From JBMNTU01 sp050945895 (GTDB lineage: Bacteria; Bacillota; Clostridia; Christensenellales; Christensenellaceae), in the NCBI GenBank assembly GCA_050945895.1, contig JBMNTU010000120.1, positions 1 to 5,345 on the forward strand: a stretch of DNA of 5,345 bases, written 5' to 3'. Both the position numbers and the translations under genes were made by a program. The notes under the pieces were generated by a model. That model ran no database searches, had not been told where the DNA came from, and was given only the letters and a program-made list of their open reading frames with translations. Positions 1 through 5,263 of the stretch are shown in pieces; within the stretch, counting starts at the first letter, position 1, and each line of letters begins with the position of its first letter.

Positions 1-9
1 GTTTACCAT
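1..9 (-). CDS. Possible first codons of a further gene, running off the left edge
   Basis: Reading the minus strand, an ATG at 9-7 is followed by GTA AAC before the window ends, so only Met-Val-Asn is visible and no function can be given. Support is positional. An AAGGAG sequence lies 13 bases upstream (28-23) and an extended -10 promoter lies about 40 bases upstream. The SD-to-start distance is longer than usual (7-9 is typical). A nearer ATG (19-17) is stopped after two codons (Met-Gln-stop), and a GTG at 23-21 in the third frame also stops quickly. The gene would be co-directional with the transport operon but beyond its terminator, so it is likely a separate unit. The call is uncertain without flanking sequence. 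Confidence 0.35.
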
Positions 10-22
10 ATTACTGCATACA

Positions 23-28
23 CTCCTT
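23..28 (-). promoter_or_regulatory. Candidate ribosome binding site for the left-edge gene
   Basis: The minus strand reads AAGGAG here, an excellent anti-SD match. It is 3 bases from the ATG of a two-codon mini-ORF (Met-Gln-stop, 19-11) and 13 bases from the ATG at 9-7. Either the long spacing is tolerated or the mini-ORF feeds ribosomes to the real start, whose ATG begins one base after the mini-ORF stop codon (TAATATG). Confidence 0.4.
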
Positions 29-49
29 GATTGATTCTTTTCCAAAATC

Positions 50-58
50 ATTATATCA
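50..58 (-). promoter_or_regulatory. Extended -10 promoter for the left-edge gene
   Basis: The minus strand reads TGATATAAT: a perfect TATAAT (55-50) preceded by the TGn extension (58-56). No TTGACA-like -35 is visible 16-18 bases upstream. That position is occupied by the GC-rich hairpin at 72-96, so recognition would rest on the extended -10. The expected transcription start is near 43, giving a leader of roughly 34 bases before the ATG at 9. Confidence 0.5.
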
Positions 59-71
59 AGTGTGTATCTGT

Positions 72-100
72 GGGAGGCGCCTTCTGGACGCCTCCCTTTT
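72..100 (+). terminator. Hairpin plus TTTT, terminator-like on the plus strand
   Basis: An 8-bp perfect stem, GGGAGGCG (72-79) with CGCCTCCC (89-96), encloses a 9-base loop that can add a CC/GG pair. TTTT follows at 97-100 on the plus strand. On the minus strand the stem is followed by ACAGATAC, so it is not a terminator for the dehydrogenase transcript. No plus-strand gene is seen to its left inside the window. It could end a convergent or antisense transcript, or be a short bidirectional insulator. The T tract is short, so efficiency is doubtful. Confidence 0.45.
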
Positions 101-172
101 GCCAATGATTATTTTACACTAAGATTTCGCATCGTGCAGCGGTTCCTGTAACCCGGTTTGTAACATCAAAGC
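101..172. other. Intergenic stretch without a recognisable gene
   Basis: No supported coding region is seen between the two hairpins. The only pattern noticed is an imperfect direct repeat, GGTTCCTGTAAC (141-152) and GGTTTGTAAC (155-164), with the TGTAAC cores 12 bases apart. I see no promoter motifs of useful quality here. Together with 216-337 and the left-edge elements, it makes up the roughly 330 gene-free bases at this end. Confidence 0.5.
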
Positions 173-215
173 AAAAACCGCCAATCCGGGGGGAATTCCC
201 AGATAAAGCGGTTTT
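173..215 (-). terminator. Rho-independent terminator of the dehydrogenase/transport transcript
   Basis: On the minus strand AAAACCGC (215-208) pairs with GCGGTTTT (181-174), and the second arm runs into TTTTT (177-173). The 26-base interior can fold further (ATC 184-186 with GAT 202-204, GGG with CCC), giving a branched or extended hairpin. It lies about 120 bases after the dehydrogenase stop codon and is the first structure after that gene with a proper T tract. On the plus strand the arm ends in TTTTC, so weak bidirectional action is possible. Confidence 0.65.
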
Positions 216-337
216 CGCCATCACATAATAGGATAGAAAGAAAGAGACCTTTGCAGTACGCTATTTTTAGCCGGATGAATTTTCACAAGCACCCAAATGA
301 CGCTTGCTCAATTCCACCCAGCGGGGTGTGCATTGCA
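216..337. other. 3' untranslated region of the dehydrogenase transcript
   Basis: No gene is supported here. Just after the dehydrogenase stop codon there is a small hairpin (CACCC 315-319 with GGGTG 324-328, loop of four) without a T tract, and a weak 5-bp pairing of CAAGC (286-290) with GCTTG (302-306). These could protect the 3' end but look minor. An open frame starting at 297 on the plus strand is antisense to the dehydrogenase and is not counted as a gene. Confidence 0.5.
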
Positions 338-1375
338 TTATTCCCACGGGTACAGCACAACCTCCACCCCAGTGCCGGTATGGATATCCGAAAGCGCTTC
401 ACCAAACTTGCGTAAGGGCAATTTGTGCGTTACCATCGTCTCCAACCCGTCGTTAATAACGCCGCTTTCAATCATCTCTACCGCGTCGAACAGCTTGTAC
501 GGCCCAATGAAATTTCCATATACCGTAAGCCCTCTCCATACGATATCAAACTGGCGCAGCGACTGGTGCGACGCTGTGTCGCATCCAAACAAAAGAACCT
601 TTCCGCCGCGTTTGGTGCACGCTACCGTATCGGGCAGCAGCGAACCCACCGCGTCCACAACAACGTCGATGCCGCGGCCTTCCGATTCGTCCATCGCAAT
701 TTTTCTAACGTCTTCTTTCAGCGGGTCAATCACCCGTGTTGCACCCATTTTAAGCGCCATGTCCCGGCGGAATGCAGACGGCTCAGATACCAGTATTTTG
801 CTTGCGCCGCTCGCCTTCAAAACCGCCAGATACAGCATTCCCGTCGCCCCTGCCCCAATAATGAGCGCAGTGTGCCCCGGTATAAACTTTATTTTGTTAA
901 TTCCTCCCAACACACAACAAAGCGGTTCGGCAATAACCGCAAGATGCGCGGGCGTTTCTTTCTTCACTTTTGCCAGCACATTTTCAGGCGCAACAACATA
1001 CTGCGCCAGCGCGCCGTCAATCGTCTCTCCCAGCACACGCATGTTCTCGCAAAAATTCGGATGCCCGTTGCGGCACATATAACATTTTCCGCATTCGATA
1101 TTCGGGATCATTGTCACCCTGTCTCCTACCTTGTACGCCGTTACATCCGGCCCGGTTTCCACAATTTCCCCCACGCATTCATGGCCCAACACAACGCCTA
1201 CGTCCGCGGGCATCGCCTGGGGTACCTTAAGCATGTTGACGTCCGTTCCGCATATGGAAACGACCTCGACTTTTACCAGTACATCATCCCTGTTTACAAG
1301 CTTTGGTATGGGAACCCTTTCAAATTCGTACTTCCCCTCCCCTTTAAAAATAATCGCGTCCATTGTTTCTGCCAT
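338..1375 (-). CDS. Zinc-dependent medium-chain dehydrogenase (sorbitol/threonine dehydrogenase-like)
   Basis: This 345-residue cytoplasmic enzyme of the MDR superfamily probably oxidises a polyol, sugar or related alcohol using NAD(P). The GroES-like domain (about 28-135) carries the catalytic zinc ligands C42 (in ICGTD), H65-E66 (GHE) and E150 (AEP). The four structural-zinc cysteines are C95, C98, C101 and C109. The Rossmann domain has GAGATG at 174-179, and E198 at the end of the second strand favours NAD over NADP (family-based inference). The start at 1375 is chosen because GGGAG lies 9 bases upstream. The frame stays open to a TTG at 1426, but that would add a basic 17-residue extension not expected in the family. 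Both zinc sites are intact and the length is normal. It follows the permease after 206 bases with structured DNA, so it may be co-transcribed or have its own promoter. The exact substrate is unknown; linkage to the importer suggests the transported compound or a derivative. Confidence 0.9.
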   Translation of the reverse strand: MAETMDAIIFKGEGKYEFERVPIPKLVNRDDVLVKVEVVSICGTDVNMLKVPQAMPADVGVVLGHECVGEIVETGPDVTAYKVGDRVTMIPNIECGKCYMCRNGHPNFCENMRVLGETIDGALAQYVVAPENVLAKVKKETPAHLAVIAEPLCCVLGGINKIKFIPGHTALIIGAGATGMLYLAVLKASGASKILVSEPSAFRRDMALKMGATRVIDPLKEDVRKIAMDESEGRGIDVVVDAVGSLLPDTVACTKRGGKVLLFGCDTASHQSLRQFDIVWRGLTVYGNFIGPYKLFDAVEMIESGVINDGLETMVTHKLPLRKFGEALSDIHTGTGVEVVLYPWE

Positions 1376-1423
1376 AATCGGCCACTCCCTTCTAATGGTT
1401 GTTTTATACGCTTCCCGTTTCAG

Positions 1424-1467
1424 CAAACGCCCCGTCTATAACGTTCTGTTTGCACGCAGGGCGTTTG
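1424..1467 (-). other. Leader hairpin upstream of the dehydrogenase
   Basis: Nine-base perfect arms, CAAACGCCC (1424-1432) and GGGCGTTTG (1459-1467), are separated by 26 bases. In RNA from the minus strand this would form a stem about 50 bases ahead of the ATG. It lacks a T tract, so it is not a terminator. If transcription starts near 1471 (see the promoter at 1478-1505) it would be a 5'-terminal stem, which commonly stabilises mRNA. Role inferred. Confidence 0.45.
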
Positions 1468-1477
1468 GCCCCTCGGG

Positions 1478-1505
1478 AATTTATTCAATACGAAGCTATT
1501 GTCAA
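1478..1505 (-). promoter_or_regulatory. Possible internal promoter for the dehydrogenase
   Basis: The minus strand has a perfect TTGACA (1505-1500), then 16 bases, then TAAATT (1483-1478), a 4/6 match to TATAAT. The predicted start near 1471 precedes the leader hairpin. The weak -10 and short spacer make this a moderate candidate. The -35 lies inside an inverted repeat (1500-1523), as expected for a regulated promoter. Confidence 0.35.
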
Positions 1506-1523
1506 ACGGCGTTTCATTTGACA
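1500..1523. promoter_or_regulatory. Inverted repeat TGTCAAA-N10-TTTGACA, candidate operator
   Basis: Seven-base perfect arms (1500-1506 and 1517-1523) span 24 bp, a size suited to a dimeric regulator. One arm contains the TTGACA of the possible dehydrogenase promoter. It does not match the cre-like site at the operon start, so it would be read by a different factor, or it may simply be a hairpin. Function inferred from position only. Confidence 0.4.
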
Positions 1524-1540
1524 TCTGCTTTATTTGCGGC

Positions 1541-1569
1541 AATAGGAGCGTGATTTGTCACTTCCTATT
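1541..1569 (-). other. Intercistronic hairpin just after the permease gene
   Basis: AATAGGA (1541-1547) pairs with TCCTATT (1563-1569), and inside it GTGA (1550-1553) pairs with TCAC (1558-1561) around a four-base loop, with a small internal bulge. It begins 12 bases downstream of the permease stop codon. No T tract follows on either strand, so it is more likely an mRNA-end stabiliser or processing site than a terminator. Confidence 0.45.
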
Positions 1570-1581
1570 AAGAAATTTGCA

Positions 1582-2577
1582 CTATATTTTCTTTTTGTTT
1601 TTGAGCGTATCCAAGAATACGGCCGCCACCAGTACGACTCCCGTTACAATATTCTGGTAGTAAGACGATACGTTATTAATCGTCAACCCGTTCTTAAGTG
1701 TATACAAAAGCAGTGCACCGATAAATGTTTTCAGTACGTTGCCCGATCCGCCCGACATCATCGTTCCGCCGATTACAACAGCGGCAATTGTTTCCAGCTC
1801 ATAACCGTCTCCCGCTGTCGGCGTCGCAAAATTGAGCCTGGATGTTAGCAAAATTCCCGCAAAAGCAACGATCAATCCGCATAGCGTATACGCAATCATT
1901 TCAAACTTGGCAACGCTAACGCCCGAAACACGGGCCGCTTCGCGGTTTCCACCAATCGCATAAATGTACCGGCCTGTCCGGGTCCGCGTCGTAAATACCC
2001 ATGCCAGCAAATATACGATAATGACAGCAAAGATAATGACCGGGAACTCTCCTACATATCCGCCGCCCAAAAAGCCAAAGCCTTCGGGAAATTGAGAGAA
2101 CGGACTCCCCTGCGAAATAACCAGCGCAATGCCGCGGCATATACCTTGCGTGCCCAGTGTTACAACAAACGGGGGCATCTTCAGCACGCCGATCAACACG
2201 CCGTTTGTAGCGCCTACGCCCACGCCCAATATCAGTGCAATAAAGATAATTGCTGCCAGCCCCATGCCCGAAACCGCTGCAAACCCCATAATAACCCCGG
2301 TCAGGCTAAGCAGTGAGCTGACGCTCAGGTCAATACCGCCTGTCAAGATAACAAGCGTTTGCCCCACGCCGGCTACAGCAATAAACGCACACTGGATGAT
2401 GATATTCCGTATATTTGTCGGCGTCAAAAAGCTTTCATTCGAAAGGCTGAATACAATAAATATAACGATAAACGCAAGGTAAATACCGTATTTGAGCATT
2501 ACATTGCTCAGTACATTCGTAACCTTCGATCCGCTTCCGGCCGCCTTTCCGGCTGTTTGTTTCATTTCGTTATTCAT
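1582..2577 (-). CDS. Sugar ABC transporter permease (RbsC-like, BPD_transp_2 family)
   Basis: This 331-residue integral membrane protein forms the translocation channel of the importer, presumably as a homodimer. It opens with a polar segment of about 27 residues and is then strongly hydrophobic, with eight or more membrane segments (for example about 30-45, 58-77, 84-102, 107-128, 178-195 and 226-247). Family landmarks are GGIDLSVSSLL at 80-90, the cytoplasmic loop GGNREAARVSGVS (209-221) that contacts the ATPase, and AAVVIGGTMMSGGSGN at 265-280. Length is normal for RbsC homologues. Its ATG overlaps the ATPase stop codon (ATGA, 2577-2574), implying translational coupling; a GGGGG tract 7 bases upstream is the only SD-like element. 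A second in-frame Met at residue 5 is less likely. Transport specificity comes mainly from the binding protein, so no substrate is assigned. Confidence 0.93.
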   Translation of the reverse strand: MNNEMKQTAGKAAGSGSKVTNVLSNVMLKYGIYLAFIVIFIVFSLSNESFLTPTNIRNIIIQCAFIAVAGVGQTLVILTGGIDLSVSSLLSLTGVIMGFAAVSGMGLAAIIFIALILGVGVGATNGVLIGVLKMPPFVVTLGTQGICRGIALVISQGSPFSQFPEGFGFLGGGYVGEFPVIIFAVIIVYLLAWVFTTRTRTGRYIYAIGGNREAARVSGVSVAKFEMIAYTLCGLIVAFAGILLTSRLNFATPTAGDGYELETIAAVVIGGTMMSGGSGNVLKTFIGALLLYTLKNGLTINNVSSYYQNIVTGVVLVAAVFLDTLKNKKKI

Positions 2578-4061
2578 ATGACTACCCCCAGCGAACAGCT
2601 TAGAATTCTCTCTTTTGTAATTTCTTCTTCTGTCAGCTCTGCAACCAGCTTCCCATCCTTCATAACAATTACCCTGTCCGACACCCGCAAAATTTCTTCG
2701 GTGTCTGAGGAAATAACAATGATGGATTTCCCCTGGCTGACAAGCTCAAACAGTATCCTATAAATCTCTTCCTTTGCGCCCACGTCAATCCCACGTGTCG
2801 GCTCGTCAAAGACAAATATGTCTGCGTCGTTGAAAAGCCATTTCGCAACAACCACCTTTTGCTGGTTTCCGCCCGAAAGGTCGCGGGCAGGCGTTTTTAT
2901 ACTTGCCGTTTTTATATTAATCAGGTCGACATATTTTTTTGCAGCCTGGTTTTCTTTTTTGAAGCTAATCAAATTGTTTTTGAGTATTTTTTTCATGGAT
3001 GGCAGAGAAATATTCTCGGCAATAGAGTTCTCAACAATTAGCCCTTCCCCGCGCCTGTCCTCGCTCAGGTACACCACGCCATTTCCAATAACATGAGACG
3101 GCGACGAAACGCGAATCTCTTCTCCCTGCACCCGAATCCTGCCATTATGGACGTTGTCGATGCCGCAAATGGCCCGTGCAAGTTCTGTTTTTCCCGCGCC
3201 CACAAGTCCGGTAACGCCCAGTATTTCTCCTCTTCGCAGCTGCATGCTAATGCCCTCGTTGTGGTTCATACTGGTTCTTAAAGCGTTTGTTTCCAAAACA
3301 ATCTCATCTGTCGCGTGGGAGACCCGTTCCTCATATACCAACTCCTTGCCCGATATCATGCGCACGATTTCTTCATGCGTAACGCTCGACACATCGCCAG
3401 TATAGATTTTTTTCCCATCCCGAAGCGTTGTTATACGGTCTCCAATCTCATTGATTTCCGAAAGCCTGTGCGATATATATATAATACCAATGCCTTTGGC
3501 CTTAAGGCCGCGTATAATTCCAAATAATGTCTCTATTTCATTTGGCGAAAGCGCCGCTGTCGGTTCGTCAAAGACCACGACCCTCGATTCGCCGTGCAAC
3601 GCCTTGATGATTTCCACAATTTGTTTTTTTGCTATTCCCAGGTTCCCGACCATCACAGTCGGGTCAAGGTCATAGTTCAGTTCTTGTATCTTTTCCCGTG
3701 TTTTTTGGTGCATCGCCTTCCAGTCGATAAACCCGCCTTTTCGAATCTCATCTCCCAGAAAAACATTTTCCGTGACAGTAGCAAGGTCGTTTACCATCAA
3801 CTCCTGGTAAATGATGCGTATTCCAAGCCTTAAAGAATCCTCTGGCCTTCTGATATGTACGGTCTTGCCGTTCATTTCTATCGTACCCGACGTTTGTGTG
3901 TACGCACCCGAAAGGATTTTCATCAGTGTGGACTTTCCCGCACCATTCGCCCCCAAAAGCACATGCACCTCGCCGGGGTATAAATCAAAATCCACCTTGT
4001 CAAGGGCAACAACCCCAGGAAAGATTTTGGATATCTGATTCATGCGAATAATCGGTTCCAT
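2574..4061 (-). CDS. Sugar ABC transporter ATP-binding protein with two nucleotide-binding domains (RbsA-like)
   Basis: This 495-residue tandem ATPase powers import at the inner face of the membrane. Domain 1 has Walker A GANGAGKST (37-45), Q-loop Gln86, a degenerate signature LGIAKKQ (141-147), Walker B VVVFDEPT (161-168, E166) and switch His198. Domain 2 has Walker A-like GLVGAGKTE (285-293), a canonical signature LSGGNQQ (395-401), Walker B IFVFDEPTRG (415-424, E420) and Ser452 where a switch His would be. This asymmetry is typical of RbsA/MglA/XylG proteins, although many have Arg rather than Lys291 in the second P-loop. The start is supported by GGAGGG 5 bases upstream. The gene follows the binding-protein gene after 81 bases containing a strong hairpin and overlaps the permease by 4 bp. 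Two A7 runs in the coding strand near 2934-2940 and 2987-2993 are possible slippage points, but the frame is intact. Confidence 0.95.
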   Translation of the reverse strand: MEPIIRMNQISKIFPGVVALDKVDFDLYPGEVHVLLGANGAGKSTLMKILSGAYTQTSGTIEMNGKTVHIRRPEDSLRLGIRIIYQELMVNDLATVTENVFLGDEIRKGGFIDWKAMHQKTREKIQELNYDLDPTVMVGNLGIAKKQIVEIIKALHGESRVVVFDEPTAALSPNEIETLFGIIRGLKAKGIGIIYISHRLSEINEIGDRITTLRDGKKIYTGDVSSVTHEEIVRMISGKELVYEERVSHATDEIVLETNALRTSMNHNEGISMQLRRGEILGVTGLVGAGKTELARAICGIDNVHNGRIRVQGEEIRVSSPSHVIGNGVVYLSEDRRGEGLIVENSIAENISLPSMKKILKNNLISFKKENQAAKKYVDLINIKTASIKTPARDLSGGNQQKVVVAKWLFNDADIFVFDEPTRGIDVGAKEEIYRILFELVSQGKSIIVISSDTEEILRVSDRVIVMKDGKLVAELTEEEITKERILSCSLGVVI

Positions 4062-4103
4062 ATATTCCCTCCGTCCTCTATGTGATATGTTTTATTACAT
4101 TTT

Positions 4104-4131
4104 CGCGGCCCGGCAGCTTTGCCGGGCCGCG
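4104..4131 (-). other. GC-rich intercistronic hairpin between binding-protein and ATPase genes
   Basis: A 12-bp perfect stem, CGCGGCCCGGCA (4104-4115) with TGCCGGGCCGCG (4120-4131), closes a four-base loop. It starts 11 bases after the stop codon of the binding protein. No T tract follows on either strand (the minus strand continues AAAATGTAAT), so it is not a classic terminator. Structures here in binding-protein operons usually protect the upstream message from 3' decay, or partly attenuate, so that binding protein exceeds the membrane components. That role is inferred by analogy; the stem itself is directly visible. Confidence 0.75.
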
Positions 4132-4142
4132 CACTTCTGTAT

Positions 4143-5240
4143 TTAGTCGAGGAACGGATTTACATAAGTTTCAGCAAAGTCGTCTACATTAGCAGAATCA
4201 ACCAGCGTAACTGGTGTTATTGTCGTTTGCTCGGGCGTTTCTCCCTTCAGGTATGCATCAATCATCTCGACGCCAATCCTGCCCATTTCTCCCGGAACCT
4301 GCGCGACGCTGGCTGTCAGCTCGCCCTTTTGTATGGAGATCAGTGCATCCGAAACACCGTCAAAGCCGCAGATTACAACATCCGTTATTCCCGCCGCCTG
4401 CAGCGAAGAATATGCGCCCATTGCCATCAGGTCGTTGCAGCTGAATACAAAGTCTATTCCATCCGGGTTTGCCGTAATGATGTTGGTCATTACGTCTGCG
4501 CCCTCATTGAAATCAGAGTTTGCCGACTGGCTTGCAACAATGTTCACTTTGTCGCCAACCGTCTCTTTAAAGCCCTGGGTACGCAGTTCAGAGTAAGTAG
4601 CTCCCGGAACACCCTCCAGTACTACGACATTCAACGTTTCATCACTTTGCTCTGCAATGCTCAGGCAATATTCGCCCCCTACAACGCCGCCTTCATAGTT
4701 ATCGCTGCCCAGGAATGTCAAAACTTCAACGTCATAATCTTTGAAGTTATCTACTGTAGCGTCTACCAGAATAACCGGTATGTCTGCCGCATTGGCCTTT
4801 TTAATAGCCTCAACAATACCCTCATTGCTTACAGGGTTCGCAATAATTCCCTTCACGCCGGATTCTATCATGGTCTCCATGATGCTGAGCTGTGCAGCAA
4901 GGTCGGAGTGGCTCGTTCCGGACTGGCACACAAGCTCATAGCCAAGGCGTTCACAAGCCGCCTCTGCGCCATTTTTCTGGAGAATATAATATTCGTTATC
5001 CAGCGTCATGGGCAAAAGGCCAATCTTTCCTTTGCTGCCTGCAGCTGCGTCTCCTGACGCTTCGGTGGATTCTTCCGCCGGCGCACTGGGTTCCTCTGCC
5101 GGTGCACTGGACGATTCTGCTGGTGCACTGGACGCTTCTGCCCCTGTATTCGCATCGCCTGTGGCGCTATCTCCACCGCAAGCAGCAAACAGGCATACCG
5201 CCATCAGAACCCCAACAACTAGAGCAATCACTTTTTTCAT
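4143..5240 (-). CDS. Sugar-binding lipoprotein of the ABC transporter (RbsB-like, Peripla_BP_4)
   Basis: This 365-residue lipoprotein captures the substrate outside the membrane and delivers it to the permease. Residues 1-20 are a signal peptide (KK, hydrophobic core, LFAA) followed by lipobox Cys21. A flexible Ser/Ala/Pro/Glu tether fills about 24-70. The type I binding fold begins at KIGLLPMTLDNEYY (72-85). Compared with E. coli RbsB, pocket equivalents appear as N82, Y84, Y85, D160, R220, N269, D294 and Q314, but the Arg following the Asp in RbsB is Ala161 here. A pentose, hexose or polyol ligand is plausible; ribose is not assured. The start is clear: AGAGAGG lies 8 bases ahead of the ATG and the signal peptide begins at once. 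It is first in the operon and followed by a stabilising hairpin, which fits the need for excess binding protein. Confidence 0.94.
   Translation of the reverse strand: MKKVIALVVGVLMAVCLFAACGGDSATGDANTGAEASSAPAESSSAPAEEPSAPAEESTEASGDAAAGSKGKIGLLPMTLDNEYYILQKNGAEAACERLGYELVCQSGTSHSDLAAQLSIMETMIESGVKGIIANPVSNEGIVEAIKKANAADIPVILVDATVDNFKDYDVEVLTFLGSDNYEGGVVGGEYCLSIAEQSDETLNVVVLEGVPGATYSELRTQGFKETVGDKVNIVASQSANSDFNEGADVMTNIITANPDGIDFVFSCNDLMAMGAYSSLQAAGITDVVICGFDGVSDALISIQKGELTASVAQVPGEMGRIGVEMIDAYLKGETPEQTTITPVTLVDSANVDDFAETYVNPFLD
5077..5139. repeat. Three tandem 21-bp repeats in the lipoprotein tether
   Basis: The 13-base block GCYGGYGCACTGG recurs at 5077-5089, 5098-5110 and 5119-5131, exactly 21 bases apart, with weaker echoes on either side. 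Each unit encodes seven residues of the form S-A-P-A-E-x-x in the binding protein (about residues 37-57). Being a multiple of three, copy-number change would lengthen or shorten the tether without shifting frame. Confidence 0.7.
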
Positions 5241-5248
5241 TTTTTCTA

Positions 5249-5254
5249 CCTCTC
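5249..5254 (-). promoter_or_regulatory. Ribosome binding site of the binding-protein gene
   Basis: The minus strand reads GAGAGG, 8 bases before the ATG at 5240. With the predicted transcription start near 5257 it would lie only a few bases from the 5' end of the mRNA, giving a very short leader of about 17 bases. Confidence 0.65.
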
Positions 5255-5263
5255 TTTTTTTCT

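Noticed and set aside
297..1082. Plus-strand frame of 261 codons rich in Ser, Thr and Pro
   Set aside because: It is another antisense shadow of the dehydrogenase, with low-complexity composition and no SD before its ATG.
1376..1426. Dehydrogenase start at TTG 1426, giving 17 extra residues
   Set aside because: The extra segment is basic and not family-like, TTG is a weak start, and a well-spaced GGGAG precedes the ATG at 1375. The segment also overlaps the leader hairpin.
425..1441. Long plus-strand open frame of 338 codons
   Set aside because: It is antisense to the dehydrogenase, whose zinc ligands and Rossmann motif are unmistakable. The translated product is rich in Arg, His and Cys with no family motifs, as expected for a shadow frame.
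2934..2993. A-rich runs (two A7 tracts in the coding strand) as programmed frameshift sites in the ATPase
   Set aside because: The frame is continuous with all domain motifs of the second half intact, and no alternative product with a meaningful domain would result from slippage; they are Lys/Asn-rich linker codons.
4104..4131. GC-rich stem as a rho-independent terminator
   Set aside because: No T tract follows the stem on either strand, and the ATPase gene with a good SD follows closely, so at most it causes partial attenuation.
4119..5057. Long plus-strand open frame of 312 codons
   Set aside because: It is antisense to the sugar-binding lipoprotein and shows no recognisable domain, signal or ribosome binding context; it is explained by codon bias of the real gene.
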